DNA of 64,000 bases from Chlamydia trachomatis (GCA_945862365.1 CAMAXK010000001.1:62001-126000), one strand, 5' to 3'. Positions 8,323-18,093 are shown, numbered from the stretch's first letter. Notes: generated by a model not told the origin, from the letters alone. A program made the numbers and translations.

Positions 8323-9147
8323 ATGAAGGAGCAGCAGTTGCAAATAAAGTTTCCGGTCTTTAACCATGAGGAAGATCTTGAAAGCATTGCTGATGCTTTA
8401 GAGTGTAATATTCTTATCCCTAAAGATACATTGAAACAATTTATTTTTCGTCTTAGAAAAATTGATTCCTCATTATCTGATCCTTCTGACTCCTCATTGC
8501 TTGACACGATTGAAAAAAAAAGAAATTTGGTGGCGAAACTTTCTCAAAAGTGTGATCATTTACGGGAGAGAAATACGGTAATTTCGTTTGCTGAAGAGGC
8601 TGAGGAAATCGCCAACGCCAGTCCATTTTTATCTGATGCTGAAGTACAGGAAAAAGTGAATGATTTACAAGCTCGATTAGATGGGTATATTGATGCATCA
8701 AGACCCTCTAAAAACAACATGAAATTTTTAAAATTTGCAGGGGCTCTTCTTCAAAAAGCTCAAAAACATCAACCTGTACTTGTCAAAACACTAAAAAGGG
8801 AATCTCTTGTCGAATTCAGGGAAAAGGCACCAGGAGAGATCAGTTTAGACGCTTTTGCCTTAGCTGAGAGTCTTTATGAGCTTGCAGCGTCCCTTTATGA
8901 GGGTAAGACAAAGATCTTTGAATCAATGCTTGAAAAGAGCTTTTCTGAAGCATCAAAAAAAGAGATGGGCTTTCATGTTGGTATTTGCGGTGGAAATATT
9001 AAAAAAATTGAATCAAAGAGTGAAAGAATCAAGGTAATTTCTGGACTTTTAGGTTTTGCCCACATCACCACAGATTACTATGCATCTGCCACCCCTTACC
9101 CTACGGCAAAAGAGATTAAAGAGCTCTTTTCCCACGAATTTATCTAG
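8323..9147 (+). CDS. Hypothetical helical protein
   Basis: Not recognised. The 274-residue protein is rich in Glu, Lys, Leu and Ser, predominantly helical by composition, with a probable coiled-coil stretch at about 60-120, and has no signal peptide or membrane segment. The start is supported by AAAGGA seven bases before the ATG. It follows 50 bases after the acidic-tail membrane gene and probably shares its transcript. Its stop codon overlaps that of the convergent outer-membrane gene within a single CTAG. It may be a chaperone or partner of neighbouring effector candidates, but that is only positional. Confidence 0.7.
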   Translation: MKEQQLQIKFPVFNHEEDLESIADALECNILIPKDTLKQFIFRLRKIDSSLSDPSDSSLLDTIEKKRNLVAKLSQKCDHLRERNTVISFAEEAEEIANASPFLSDAEVQEKVNDLQARLDGYIDASRPSKNNMKFLKFAGALLQKAQKHQPVLVKTLKRESLVEFREKAPGEISLDAFALAESLYELAASLYEGKTKIFESMLEKSFSEASKKEMGFHVGICGGNIKKIESKSERIKVISGLLGFAHITTDYYASATPYPTAKEIKELFSHEFI

Positions 9148-9959
9148 AACGAAAACATAAGCTCATATTTTATGCCTATGTAATTCAAATCGGCAGGGTA
9201 TCTATAGGCAAAAACACGACTTTTATACATTAGGGAAATTTCTCCCCAAACATCAAACTTATACTTATAACTTGCTTTTACATCTAAAGAATTGTGGGAT
9301 ATATTTCCATAGCCATTAAAAGAGTCAATATTTACAACTGTTTGATCACCAAAACCGAAATATCCTTCAGCGCCCATTGCGAAAAAATTTTTCTTTAAAA
9401 AGCAGCACTGTCCCATAATATCACCTAAAATCCAAGGCTTTCCAACTGTTGCAAGACCTACATCCAAAAGAGCGTAAAACGATCCTGTGATTTTTTCATA
9501 TTGATTAAACTCCTTCCCAATAGACCCAGTTAAATCAAAATTATACTCTCCACTATAGGGGGTTGCAACATCAGATAGTCTATCATAAGGAACATATCTA
9601 AAATAACCTCCAAAGGTAAGGGCCACCATATCCCCAGTTAAATCATTCATTAACTGGTATTTTATTGAGGGAGATACTGATTCAAGATTAAACGAAAGTC
9701 TTCTTGTATCGTCAAACTCAACCTCAAGCTCAAAAAAAAGATCTGTGGTTGCAGATGCACCTATTTCTAAAACCATTTGATTAATATAAGAGCTATAATC
9801 GGTAGGATTTATTGCTGAATCTACGTATGGAAAATAAGAAAATGCATACAGAGCACTACTTTGAAATTCATATGGAGGGGGAATCCATGGATCGTTTTTC
9901 AACGCCCATATAGGAAGATTGAGTATACAAACGATAACTGTGAAAATGCGCCCTTTCAT
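9144..9959 (-). CDS. Outer-membrane beta-barrel protein
   Basis: The 271-residue product starts with a signal peptide (MKGRIFTVIVCILNLPIWA, cleavage near residue 19) and continues with alternating hydrophobic/polar strands rich in aromatic residues (GGYFRYVPY, ASYKYKFDVWGEISLMY), ending in KYELMFSF. A terminal Phe is the BamA recognition signal of outer-membrane proteins. A barrel of roughly 10-12 strands is expected. It follows trxB by 9 bases with a clear AGGAGAGG site, so the two are co-transcribed. The mature N-terminus has a WIPPPYEF motif. Specific substrate is unknown; a small porin or lipid-interacting barrel is possible. Confidence 0.75.
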   Translation of the reverse strand: MKGRIFTVIVCILNLPIWALKNDPWIPPPYEFQSSALYAFSYFPYVDSAINPTDYSSYINQMVLEIGASATTDLFFELEVEFDDTRRLSFNLESVSPSIKYQLMNDLTGDMVALTFGGYFRYVPYDRLSDVATPYSGEYNFDLTGSIGKEFNQYEKITGSFYALLDVGLATVGKPWILGDIMGQCCFLKKNFFAMGAEGYFGFGDQTVVNIDSFNGYGNISHNSLDVKASYKYKFDVWGEISLMYKSRVFAYRYPADLNYIGIKYELMFSF

Positions 9960-9968
9960 TTACCTCTC

Positions 9969-10925
9969 CTAGTGATTCACCTTGCTTTCACTCTCAACAA
10001 GAAATTTCTCTGCATCAAGTGCAGCCATACAACCCATACCAGCAGAGGTAATAGCTTGTCTATACTTTTTATCACAAACATCACCTGCTGCAAACAGTCC
10101 TGGAATGGATGTTTCACTAGAAAATCCATTCACTTTAATATAACCTGCCTCATCCCGCTTTAAATCACCATCTATGAAATCAGAGTTTGGACTATGTCCT
10201 ATTGCAAAAAAAACACCCGAAACATCTAAGCTTTTTTCCAAACCATCATTAGAAATCAGTGTTGCCTTTTTTACAAATTGATCACCACTAATATTTTTCA
10301 ATTGATGATTGTAATGTATTTCAATTTTAGGATTTGAGATTACCCTTTCGACCATAATTTTTGAGGCACGAAATTCATCACGCCTTAAAACAATATGAAC
10401 TTTTGATCCAAATTTTGTTAAATAAGTAGCCTCTTCACAAGCTGAATCACCACCGCCTACTACTAGCAACTCTTTGTCTCTAAACAAAGCAAGTGCGCCA
10501 TCACAAACAGCACATGCTGAAACTCCCTTATTCCAAAACTCATCCCCCCCTGGAACAGATAATCGCTTGGCATAGGCACCTGTTGCAATAATTACTGTTT
10601 TTGCTTCAATAACCTTTTTTTTAGTTTCCACTAAAAATGGTAGTTTAGAAGTGTCGACCCTTTGAACATCTGCTTCTAACACTTTAGTCCCAAATCGTCT
10701 TGCCTGTTTTTCTAAAATTTCCATTAATTCAGGTCCATCGATGCCGTCGGCAAATCCTGGGTAATTCTCAACCTCTGTTGTGGTCATTAACTGACCCCCT
10801 CGAACCCCTCCTTTTAAAAAACCAGCTATTACTAAAGGATGCAGATTTGCACGAGCAGCATAAATAGCTGCTGTCCAAGCCGCAGGTCCCGATCCTACAA
10901 TTACCACGTCAAAAATTTCTTTCAA
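9969..10925 (-). CDS. trxB: Thioredoxin reductase
   Basis: FAD- and NADPH-dependent flavoenzyme that reduces thioredoxin. Visible are the FAD-binding GSGPAAWTAA near residues 11-20, the redox-active CAVC at about 138-141, the NADPH motif VVGGGDSACEEA, and the C-terminal FAD motif GLFAAGDVCDKKYRQA with ITSAGMGCMAA. The open frame extends 19 codons further upstream to an ATG, but that extension is poor in sequence and the TTG at 10925 has GGAGA six bases before it and gives the usual family length, so TTG is preferred. It is the first gene of a two-gene unit with the outer-membrane protein. Confidence 0.95.
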   Translation of the reverse strand: MKEIFDVVIVGSGPAAWTAAIYAARANLHPLVIAGFLKGGVRGGQLMTTTEVENYPGFADGIDGPELMEILEKQARRFGTKVLEADVQRVDTSKLPFLVETKKKVIEAKTVIIATGAYAKRLSVPGGDEFWNKGVSACAVCDGALALFRDKELLVVGGGDSACEEATYLTKFGSKVHIVLRRDEFRASKIMVERVISNPKIEIHYNHQLKNISGDQFVKKATLISNDGLEKSLDVSGVFFAIGHSPNSDFIDGDLKRDEAGYIKVNGFSSETSIPGLFAAGDVCDKKYRQAITSAGMGCMAALDAEKFLVESESKVNH

Positions 10926-11057
10926 AAGAGTTCTCCAATTATTAAAATAAGTATTTTCAAGAATATTGATAAAAAAAAGCAAGAACCATTTTTTCCCTTA
11001 ATAAAAATTGATCCCATGGGTTATACTTTATTCTCATGAATGTTAACGGTGACTTAT

Positions 11058-12149
11058 ATGGATAGAAGTATACGCCTTGAAAACGTCTCAAAAAGTAAAA
11101 ACGGCACCCCAATTTTGCAAAATGTGACTATGACTATCCCTGGAGGTTTATTTTTTGCCCTCCTTGGTCCCTCTGGCTGCGGAAAAACCACTCTTTTACG
11201 TCTTATTTCAGGTTTAGAAACGGTTGACTCTGGTAAAATATTTCTTGGACCCACAGAAATCACCCACATGCCTATTCATAAAAGACCTATCAATATGGTT
11301 TTTCAAAACTATGCATTATTTCCTCACCTGACTGTATTTGATAATATTGCCTACAGTTTATCGATTAAAAAAGTACCAAAACCTATTATTAAAGAAAAAG
11401 TTTTAAAACTAGCAGAGGCTTTTCATCTTGAAACTCATCTTTACAAAAAGCCCTCACATTTATCTGGTGGGCAGCAACAGCGTGTATCTATTGCCCGAGC
11501 TATTATTGAAGGGCCTCAGGTTTTGCTTCTTGATGAACCACTTGCAGCCCTAGATTTTAAACTTCGTGAAAAGCTCCTTATTGAGTTAATCGAACTACAA
11601 GATGCCGTCGAGATGACCTTCATTTATGTAACACATGATCAGGAAGAGGCTCTTACTGTTGCTGATAAAATGGCCATCATGAATGCTCAAGGAAACCTAG
11701 AGCAGATGGGTACCCCTAAAGAGATCTATGAATTTCCCAATTCAAGATTTGTTGCTGAGTTTGTTGGAAATACAAACATCTTAAAAGGAACTGTAGAAAT
11801 TGATGATTTAAATGCAAAATATTTATCCACGTCACTTGGAACCTTCTCTTTAGATGAAAAAACTTGCTTATGGGCAAAAAGTGGATCCTCTGCTTTACTC
11901 ACCATTCGGCCTGAAAAAATTTTAATCACAAAAAAAGAATCTAAAGAATTCTCAAACTTTTTAAAGGGTGTAGTTCAATCTATTATCTACACAGGTAGAT
12001 CCACCTTTTACCAAGTACTTGTTGGTGATACAAAGGTTAAAGTCTTTGAACAAAATGATGAGCACATTGAAAAAGAACTGATTGATTACGACGATGAAGT
12101 CTATCTTTACTGGCAAAAAGAAAATACACTTGCCTTAGAGGGGGGATGA
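11058..12149 (+). CDS. potA: Polyamine ABC transporter ATP-binding protein
   Basis: ATPase subunit of a spermidine/putrescine importer. Walker A GPSGCGKTT at about 37-45, Q-loop FQNYALFPHLTV, signature LSGGQQQR and Walker B LLLDEPLAALD are all present, and the C-terminal part has the TOBE-like regulatory domain (RPEKILI). The ATG at 11058 (MDRSIRLENVSK) has GGTGA upstream and is preferred to the ATG at 11040. Its stop overlaps the potB start (ATGA). First gene of potABCD; other sugar- or iron-type importers use similar ATPases, but the order ATPase-permease-permease-binding protein with a PotD-like protein supports polyamines. Confidence 0.9.
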   Translation: MDRSIRLENVSKSKNGTPILQNVTMTIPGGLFFALLGPSGCGKTTLLRLISGLETVDSGKIFLGPTEITHMPIHKRPINMVFQNYALFPHLTVFDNIAYSLSIKKVPKPIIKEKVLKLAEAFHLETHLYKKPSHLSGGQQQRVSIARAIIEGPQVLLLDEPLAALDFKLREKLLIELIELQDAVEMTFIYVTHDQEEALTVADKMAIMNAQGNLEQMGTPKEIYEFPNSRFVAEFVGNTNILKGTVEIDDLNAKYLSTSLGTFSLDEKTCLWAKSGSSALLTIRPEKILITKKESKEFSNFLKGVVQSIIYTGRSTFYQVLVGDTKVKVFEQNDEHIEKELIDYDDEVYLYWQKENTLALEGG

Positions 12150-13081
12150 TAAGGACGCTTCTTTTAAAACTTAGGGTAAAAAAAGCCCATTTTATCAAAC
12201 CATCGCTTCCCTCTATTAAACAAGAGCTCATTCATGTAATCTCCTCCACCCCTCTTTTTTGGCAAATTCTCTTTTTCTATTTCCCAATAGGAATACTACT
12301 TGCAACAAGCTTTTTAACAATCTCTGATACAGGAAAAATATCCCTATCGTTTCAGCATTTTACCCCCATTTTAAACCTATCTCATTTTAAAGCGATTTTA
12401 AGCTCCCTTTCTCTTGCCCTTTCAACCTCTGTCATTGCATTATTTATTGCTTTTCCACTTAGTTACTTTATCGTTTTTAAAACAAATAAATGGAAACATC
12501 TTCTTCTTTTCTTTTTACTGATCCCTTTTTGGACCAATTTTCTTCTCCACGTTTACGCCTGGTTTTACATCCTTGAAACAGATGGATTGATAAATACCAT
12601 TTTGTTGAATGTAGGGTTAATCAAAACACCATTTCATTTTTTAAATACTGAAGCAGCCTCTCTTTTTCTTATGGTCTATTACTACACCCCATTTATCGCC
12701 CTTCCCCTATTTTCCGCCTTAGAACGTTTTGACACCTCATTTTTTGAAGCCTCTCTAACCCTTGGTGCCACACGCTTAAAAACTTTCACCAGAATTGTCT
12801 TACCTATCATTCAAAAGTCGATCATCAGTGGATTTTTCCTAGTTTTTATCCCCGCTTTTGGTGAATTTATTATCCCAGAGCTAATCGGTGGAGATAAAGT
12901 TGCCTACGTAGGGAGTGTAATATCAATACACCTACTTGGTGAAAATGAATCAAATGGAGCCGAAGGTCTTGCCTTTACCACACTCTCTATTGCTTTGCTC
13001 CTATTATGCTCTTATATTATTTACCTATTTCTTAAAGCCTTATTTAACTTTATGGGAGGAGATAGCTTTGATAAATCGTAA
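12146..13081 (+). CDS. potB: Polyamine ABC transporter permease PotB-type
   Basis: Integral inner-membrane permease of 311 residues with about six hydrophobic segments. The permease loop ASLTLGATRLKTFTRIVLPI (near residue 208), the contact site for the ATPase, is clear (EAA motif). The ATG overlaps the potA stop by four bases, giving translational coupling. Compared with E. coli PotB there is an N-terminal extension of about 40 basic residues before the first membrane segment. Confidence 0.9.
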   Translation: MIRTLLLKLRVKKAHFIKPSLPSIKQELIHVISSTPLFWQILFFYFPIGILLATSFLTISDTGKISLSFQHFTPILNLSHFKAILSSLSLALSTSVIALFIAFPLSYFIVFKTNKWKHLLLFFLLIPFWTNFLLHVYAWFYILETDGLINTILLNVGLIKTPFHFLNTEAASLFLMVYYYTPFIALPLFSALERFDTSFFEASLTLGATRLKTFTRIVLPIIQKSIISGFFLVFIPAFGEFIIPELIGGDKVAYVGSVISIHLLGENESNGAEGLAFTTLSIALLLLCSYIIYLFLKALFNFMGGDSFDKS

Positions 13082-13853
13082 ATCAACCCCCCTATCTAAA
13101 GTCCTCTTTTCATTTGTTTATATATTTATGTATGCACCTATTTTGATGCTTGTGATCTATTCTTTTAATCTATCTCCCCCTCCAAGTGCCTTTTCCTCCT
13201 TTACTATTCAATGGTACAAAGAACTATTCTATAATGTAGAAATTTGGCTTTCATTTTTTAACTCCATCATCGTTGCAGTAAGCGCCTCTTTAATTTGTTT
13301 CATTTTTTCAACCCTTTTAATCTATTATAAAACTGTTGGCGGAAAGGTAAGCGGTATCATCCCTCTTTTTTATGGAAATTTGATGATTCCTGATGTAGTT
13401 CTTGCCCTCTCGCTTGTCACTTTTTTCTCGATGTTAAATATTGGACTAGGCCTTACCACTGTGACAATTGCACACTCCATCCTTGGTCTTGGGTTTTCCA
13501 TCCCCTTAATGTCTTTAAGATTTAAAGACCTTAATCCAACCCTTTTGGAAGCCTCTGCTATACTTGGAGCCTCCTCATGGACAACCTTTAGGCGGATCGT
13601 TCTTCCTTTTATGATGCCGGTGCTTCTTGGTTCAGGTTTGATGGTGTTTATCCTCTCATTTGATGACTTTATCCTCGCCTATTTTTGCGCAGGCTCTTCA
13701 GCTCAAACCTTATCCTTATTTCTTGTTGCATCACTTCGCTATGGCGTATCTCCAGTAATTAATGCCCTTTCTACATTTGTTCTTCTTTTTACCATCCTTA
13801 TTACTACTTTAATTTTCCTTCTTAAAAGAAAAGAGGAGGTGGAAACATGCTAA
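13068..13853 (+). CDS. potC: Polyamine ABC transporter permease PotC-type
   Basis: Second permease, 261 residues with about six membrane segments and the EAA loop EASAILGASSWTTFRRIVLP. The frame is open further upstream, but the stretch before 13068 is the out-of-frame 3' end of potB. TTG at 13068 is chosen because GGGAGGAG lies seven bases before it, within potB, and the product then begins at the usual place relative to the first membrane segment. It overlaps potB by 14 bases and potD by 7 bases. Confidence 0.9.
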   Translation: MINRKSTPLSKVLFSFVYIFMYAPILMLVIYSFNLSPPPSAFSSFTIQWYKELFYNVEIWLSFFNSIIVAVSASLICFIFSTLLIYYKTVGGKVSGIIPLFYGNLMIPDVVLALSLVTFFSMLNIGLGLTTVTIAHSILGLGFSIPLMSLRFKDLNPTLLEASAILGASSWTTFRRIVLPFMMPVLLGSGLMVFILSFDDFILAYFCAGSSAQTLSLFLVASLRYGVSPVINALSTFVLLFTILITTLIFLLKRKEEVETC

Positions 13854-14908
13854 AAATCATCCGATCCCTTTTTACCCTTGCGTTATTTATGATCATCCTT
13901 GGTGGTCTAAAGTTCATTACCATGGATCCTTTTTGGAAAACGAAAAAAAACGAACTCAACGTATTTGTTTATAGCGGTGTTTTTGATCTTGATATGATCG
14001 ATAGATTTGAAGTCGAAACAGGGATAAAAGTAAATTTGCATTTTTTTACCACTAATGAGGAATTGCTTACAAAACTACAATTTTCAAAGGGAAAGGGAGA
14101 GGGAATTGATCTTTTATTTCCATGTGACTTTGGGTGTAAAATTCTATCTGATAGAGGTTTTCTTGGAACAATTGATAAATCAAGACTTAACTTTTTAGAC
14201 AGAATCTACCCATGTTTGTTAAATCAAACATTTGACCCTGAAAATGATTATTCCATCCCTTTTGTCTGGGAGGCTTATGGTATCGGCTATAATCCAGCTA
14301 TGGTTGAAAAGGACAAGCTATCTTTAGATGATTTGTTTGATGAAAGATATCAAAAGGTAACCACCCCTGATATTGTTGAATTAATAGATCTGGCCGCCTA
14401 CCACCTATATGGGGATATTACCTCTATCAATGAAGATCAGGAAAAAGAGGTTACAAAGCTTTTAATAGAGCAGAAAAAAAGCATGGAAGCTTATGCTGAT
14501 TTTCGAGCAAAAGACCTACTATGCTCAAATGCTGCGGACATTGCACTTTTAAAAACCTCATTTATCACAGGTTTAAAAGAAAGAAGTGATCTGATTAAAT
14601 TTACCCTACCAAGTGATGCTATTTTTCTTTCCATACAATGCGCTGTAATTTCTAATGAGACAAAGAACCATGATAGTATATACAAGTTTTTAAACTTTTT
14701 ATATGAACCAAAAAATCTAGCTTTAACAACAGATCAATTTCCAAGTTACCCAGCATGCCCTGATGCGTTTGAACACACATCGGCTCATCACAAAGAATTT
14801 ATAGAAACAATTGATGAAATAAAAGATCGTAAAGAAGATATCCGCTTTTTCTTAAATATCACCGAAGTAAAGCGAATGCAAAAAATATTTATTGATGCTA
14901 AAGCATAA
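13847..14908 (+). CDS. potD: Polyamine-binding periplasmic protein PotD-type
   Basis: The 353-residue protein has an N-terminal hydrophobic segment (about 8-27) acting as signal or anchor, then a type II solute-binding fold: LNVFVYSGVFDLDMIDRFEVETGIKV is the typical PotD/PotF opening, VWEAYGIGYNP the hinge region, and the C-terminal half carries the usual LNFLYEPKN helix. No lipobox Cys is visible, so it is either periplasmic or held by its uncleaved N-terminus. It overlaps potC by 7 bases and ends the operon ahead of a hairpin. Confidence 0.85.
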   Translation: MLKIIRSLFTLALFMIILGGLKFITMDPFWKTKKNELNVFVYSGVFDLDMIDRFEVETGIKVNLHFFTTNEELLTKLQFSKGKGEGIDLLFPCDFGCKILSDRGFLGTIDKSRLNFLDRIYPCLLNQTFDPENDYSIPFVWEAYGIGYNPAMVEKDKLSLDDLFDERYQKVTTPDIVELIDLAAYHLYGDITSINEDQEKEVTKLLIEQKKSMEAYADFRAKDLLCSNAADIALLKTSFITGLKERSDLIKFTLPSDAIFLSIQCAVISNETKNHDSIYKFLNFLYEPKNLALTTDQFPSYPACPDAFEHTSAHHKEFIETIDEIKDRKEDIRFFLNITEVKRMQKIFIDAKA

Positions 14909-14943
14909 AAAATCCCCCGCTGTTATTGACCTGCGGAGGATTT
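14907..14943 (-). terminator. Terminator between potD and acpP
   Basis: AAATCC-C-CCGC pairs with GCGG-A-GGATTT around a 12-base loop. On the minus strand the hairpin is followed by six T, so it should end the fabHDG-acpP transcript; on the plus strand only three T follow, so it is weak for potABCD. Confidence 0.75.
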
Positions 14944-14955
14944 CATCAAACTTGC

Positions 14956-15216
14956 CTACTTATTTAAAAGACTTCTTTTCTCTAAAATATAGTCTACCAC
15001 GTCACCAACTGTTCTTAGTGCCATAGCTTCATCTTCTTTAATCTCAAAATTAAGCTTTTCTTCAAAAGTCATGATAAGCTCTGTTTGATCTAAAGAGTCA
15101 GCGTTTAAATCTTCTACAAAAGACTTATCTCTTGAAACTTCTGATTCCTCCACACCTAGCTGCTCAACAACTATTGCTATCACTTCTTTTTCAATTTCTC
15201 TTTCAATATCATTCAT
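14956..15216 (-). CDS. acpP: Acyl carrier protein
   Basis: Small acidic protein of 86 residues that carries acyl chains on 4'-phosphopantetheine during fatty-acid and lipid A synthesis. The attachment site is Ser41 in [15 protein letters not shown], the family consensus; the helix II recognition residues (EL/MTFEEKL) are present. Last gene of fabH-fabD-fabG-acpP, 30 bases after fabG. Confidence 0.96.
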   Translation of the reverse strand: MNDIEREIEKEVIAIVVEQLGVEESEVSRDKSFVEDLNADSLDQTELIMTFEEKLNFEIKEDEAMALRTVGDVVDYILEKRSLLNK

Positions 15217-15246
15217 TTTTTTACCTTCTGTTTGTTTTTAATGTTT

Positions 15247-15987
15247 TTAAGATGTTAACCCACCATCAACCACAAGCGTATGCCCGGTGATGTAAGAGGC
15301 TTGTTCACTTGCAAGGAATAATACTGCATCAGCAATTTCATGCACCCCAGCAAATCGTTGCATAGGGATCAACTCCTCACATTTTTTTCTGTTTTCTTCG
15401 TTTAAAAAATCTACCATATCTGTATCAGTAAAACCAGGAGCTACACAATTGACCGTCACGCCCCGTCTTGCAAATTCTTTTGCAAGAACCTTGGTTAAAC
15501 TAACAATGGCCCCCTTGGAGGCACCATAATGGGCCTGACCAGGATTGCCACCCACCACTCCGCCTGCTATTGAAGAAATGTTTACTATACGCGCCCCTTT
15601 ATTTTTGATAATATTTCTTGTAAATGCATGAGTCATATTATACACGGATTTAAGATTTGTTCCAATCACATGATCCCACTCATCTTCCTTAATTCTCATA
15701 AACAAAGAATTTTTTGAAACTCCAGCATTATTGACAAGAATATCGATAGATCCCCATTTTTCTAACAGGTTATCTGCAAATTCCTTTACTTTCTGATGAT
15801 CACTTACGTCTACTGAATAAAAAGTGACATCCCCGGTTAAGCTTTTACAAACTTCACTACCTCTATCTGGACATCTTCCTAAAATTGCAACAGTTGCCCC
15901 TTCGTCTAAAAAATGCTTGGCAATTTGTAAACCAATTCCCTTTGAGCCGCCTGTGATCACTACCTTCTTATTTTCAAATCTTTTCAT
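15247..15987 (-). CDS. fabG: 3-oxoacyl-ACP reductase
   Basis: NADPH-dependent short-chain reductase of type II fatty-acid synthesis. TGGSKGIG (12-19) binds the cofactor, NNAG follows, and the catalytic Ser139, Tyr154 and Lys158 lie in NISS and HYGASK; the C-terminus YITGHTLVVDGG is the FabG signature. The ATG at 15987 has GAGGGG before it and is preferred to the ATG ten codons upstream, which lies inside fabD. Overlaps fabD by 14 bases. Confidence 0.95.
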   Translation of the reverse strand: MKRFENKKVVITGGSKGIGLQIAKHFLDEGATVAILGRCPDRGSEVCKSLTGDVTFYSVDVSDHQKVKEFADNLLEKWGSIDILVNNAGVSKNSLFMRIKEDEWDHVIGTNLKSVYNMTHAFTRNIIKNKGARIVNISSIAGGVVGGNPGQAHYGASKGAIVSLTKVLAKEFARRGVTVNCVAPGFTDTDMVDFLNEENRKKCEELIPMQRFAGVHEIADAVLFLASEQASYITGHTLVVDGGLTS

Positions 15988-16873
15988 AAAGCCCCTCAAG
16001 ATCCTTAACCTCTTCAATCGATACAGCAGAATTTTGTATGTTCATTTTCTTAGCAATAGGGCAAAGCTGAGATGGACCCATCTCAATATAATCTACATCC
16101 ATTTTCTCCATCTGAGACATACAATCAAGCCATCTTGTTCTCTTTGAAACCACACCGACAAGGTTATCACGTATTTCATCCGGTTCAGTGACCACTTCCC
16201 CACTCATATTCATCACAAACAAAATATCTGATGAAACTATTTTACAGCTGGCTGCAAAATGAGCAAGCTTTTGTTTTGCCCCCTCCATATAGGTGGTGTG
16301 GAAAGCTCCGGCAACATTTAATGGTAACACCCTTTTTGCGCCTAAATTTTTTAGCTCCACCTTTGATCGTTCCATCTCTTCTAATGTTCCACCAATCACA
16401 ATTTGGCCAGGGCTGTTGCAATTTGCAATTTGATAATGGGATGGGATCTCTTTCTCCCCCATACCAAACACCACACACATTCCCTGTCTTTCTTTCATTG
16501 TCGCCTCATGCATTAAAGAGCCACGCTCTTTAATCAAGGGTAAAATATCCTCAAAAGAAACTTTTTTAGCAGCATATAGTGCCCCATACTCCCCCAAACT
16601 AAGCCCGGCGGTTACAAATGGCTCTATGTTTAATTCCATTTCTACAGCATGTAAAATGGCAACTGAAGTAACAAACAGGGCTATCTGACAAAAGTCGGTC
16701 CTTTTTAATGCCTCTTCATCTGAGGAAAAGATTTTGGAGGTAATGGACATCGACAAAAGATCTTCAGCTCTTTGAAACACCTCTTTTGATGAGAGAAATT
16801 GATCGTAAAATGTTTTGCCCATAAAAGGCTTTTGTGCCCCCTGTCCAGGAAAAATAAATGCTTTTTTCTTCAC
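15974..16873 (-). CDS. fabD: Malonyl-CoA:ACP transacylase
   Basis: Transfers malonyl from CoA to ACP. FIFPGQGAQ near the N-terminus and the nucleophile elbow GLSLGE with Ser92 are visible, as is AFHTTYM with the catalytic His. The usual GHSLGE has Leu in place of the first His-position residue. GTG at 16873 is chosen (GGGAGG upstream and product starting VKKKAFIFPGQG); an ATG 11 codons earlier lies inside fabH. It overlaps fabH by 4 bases and fabG by 14. Confidence 0.93.
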   Translation of the reverse strand: MKKKAFIFPGQGAQKPFMGKTFYDQFLSSKEVFQRAEDLLSMSITSKIFSSDEEALKRTDFCQIALFVTSVAILHAVEMELNIEPFVTAGLSLGEYGALYAAKKVSFEDILPLIKERGSLMHEATMKERQGMCVVFGMGEKEIPSHYQIANCNSPGQIVIGGTLEEMERSKVELKNLGAKRVLPLNVAGAFHTTYMEGAKQKLAHFAASCKIVSSDILFVMNMSGEVVTEPDEIRDNLVGVVSKRTRWLDCMSQMEKMDVDYIEMGPSQLCPIAKKMNIQNSAVSIEEVKDLEGLYEKI

Positions 16874-17826
16874 ATCCCCTCCCTTGTCAAAATCATAGAT
16901 CCCCAAGTAAATCCGGCACCAAAGGCAGCTAATAAAATATGCTTGCCATTATCCGGTTTTGATTCAATATATTCATCAAGACCTATTCCAACCGATGCAG
17001 CACACGTATTTCCATATCTATCCACATTTTTATGCACCTTTTCTTCGCCAAAAGAAAATCGTTTTAATAAAGCATCACTAATCCTTTGATTGGCTTGATG
17101 TGGAATAAAATAGTCAATTTGATCTTCTGAAAGTGATGCATTTTCTAAACAAGTCTTAATTGAAGTGCTCATCCTTTTAACTGCATGACGAAATACAGTA
17201 GATCCATCCATTTTCATAAAAGGATGTCCTGAGGGAATTTCAAGTGCTGCATGCATCTTCCCATCGCATCCTAAATCAATTTCTCCAATTTCAAACGACA
17301 TTTTTGAAGTTCTGCTGCTTGAAAGTAACGCACAAGAGGCCCCATCACCAAATAGCACACAGGTGCTCCGATCTTTGTAATCAATCACAGAGGATACCTT
17401 TTCTGAAGCAATCACCAGAACATTTTTATATAAACCTGAAGAGATAAACCCCTTTGCTGCAGCTAGGGCAAAGACCATCCCACTACAAGCCGCGCCTACA
17501 TCAAAGGCAGGACATGTTGCGTTTATTTTTTTTTGAATTAAGCAAGCAGTACTTGGAAAAACATGATCTGGAGAAAGAGTTGCCACAATAATAAGATCAA
17601 TATCATCTACCGTCATATTTGCCTTTTCAAGCGCCTTTAAAGCCGCTTTTACCCCTAAATCTGAAGTACTCTCTCCACCATCGGCAATGCGACGCTCTTT
17701 TATCCCAGTCCTAGAAATAATCCACTCATCAGAGGTGTCAACCATAGCTTCCAAAAGCTTATTGGTTAAAACTTTTTCTGGTAGGTACGACCCTGTAGAG
17801 GTAATAAAAGTTTTAATTTGACTCAT
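16870..17826 (-). CDS. fabH: 3-oxoacyl-ACP synthase III
   Basis: Starts fatty-acid chains by condensing acetyl-CoA with malonyl-ACP. The Cys-His-Asn triad is intact: Cys114 in GAACSGM, His243 in IPHQANQR and Asn273 in YGNTCAAS; length 318 is normal. First gene of the fab operon. A TATAAT about 40 bases upstream of the ATG (17857-17862 on the minus strand) is a likely -10 box, though the -35 is not clear. Confidence 0.96.
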   Translation of the reverse strand: MSQIKTFITSTGSYLPEKVLTNKLLEAMVDTSDEWIISRTGIKERRIADGGESTSDLGVKAALKALEKANMTVDDIDLIIVATLSPDHVFPSTACLIQKKINATCPAFDVGAACSGMVFALAAAKGFISSGLYKNVLVIASEKVSSVIDYKDRSTCVLFGDGASCALLSSSRTSKMSFEIGEIDLGCDGKMHAALEIPSGHPFMKMDGSTVFRHAVKRMSTSIKTCLENASLSEDQIDYFIPHQANQRISDALLKRFSFGEEKVHKNVDRYGNTCAASVGIGLDEYIESKPDNGKHILLAAFGAGFTWGSMILTREGM

Positions 17827-18093
17827 TTGCCCACTTTTTTTCTAAATTATTTAACATTATACAATGTATGGGGCAAAAACTTCATCAGATTTTTTTAATA
17901 CCCTTCTCGAATATCCCCGTAAATAAATCTATCTAGGGTTTTTGAAAAATTAACTTTGTTTTTAAAATAAAAATTTGAATTTTTTACACCTTATTAAATT
18001 AAAAGAATTGTAAATTTATTGTTTTTAATTCAATTTTATTATTAAATTAAACTGGTTTTAATTATATCAAATACACATAAAAGGAATAGAGTT

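Noticed and set aside
16242-16478. 78-codon minus-strand frame inside fabD
   Set aside because: Out-of-frame shadow of conserved fabD sequence.
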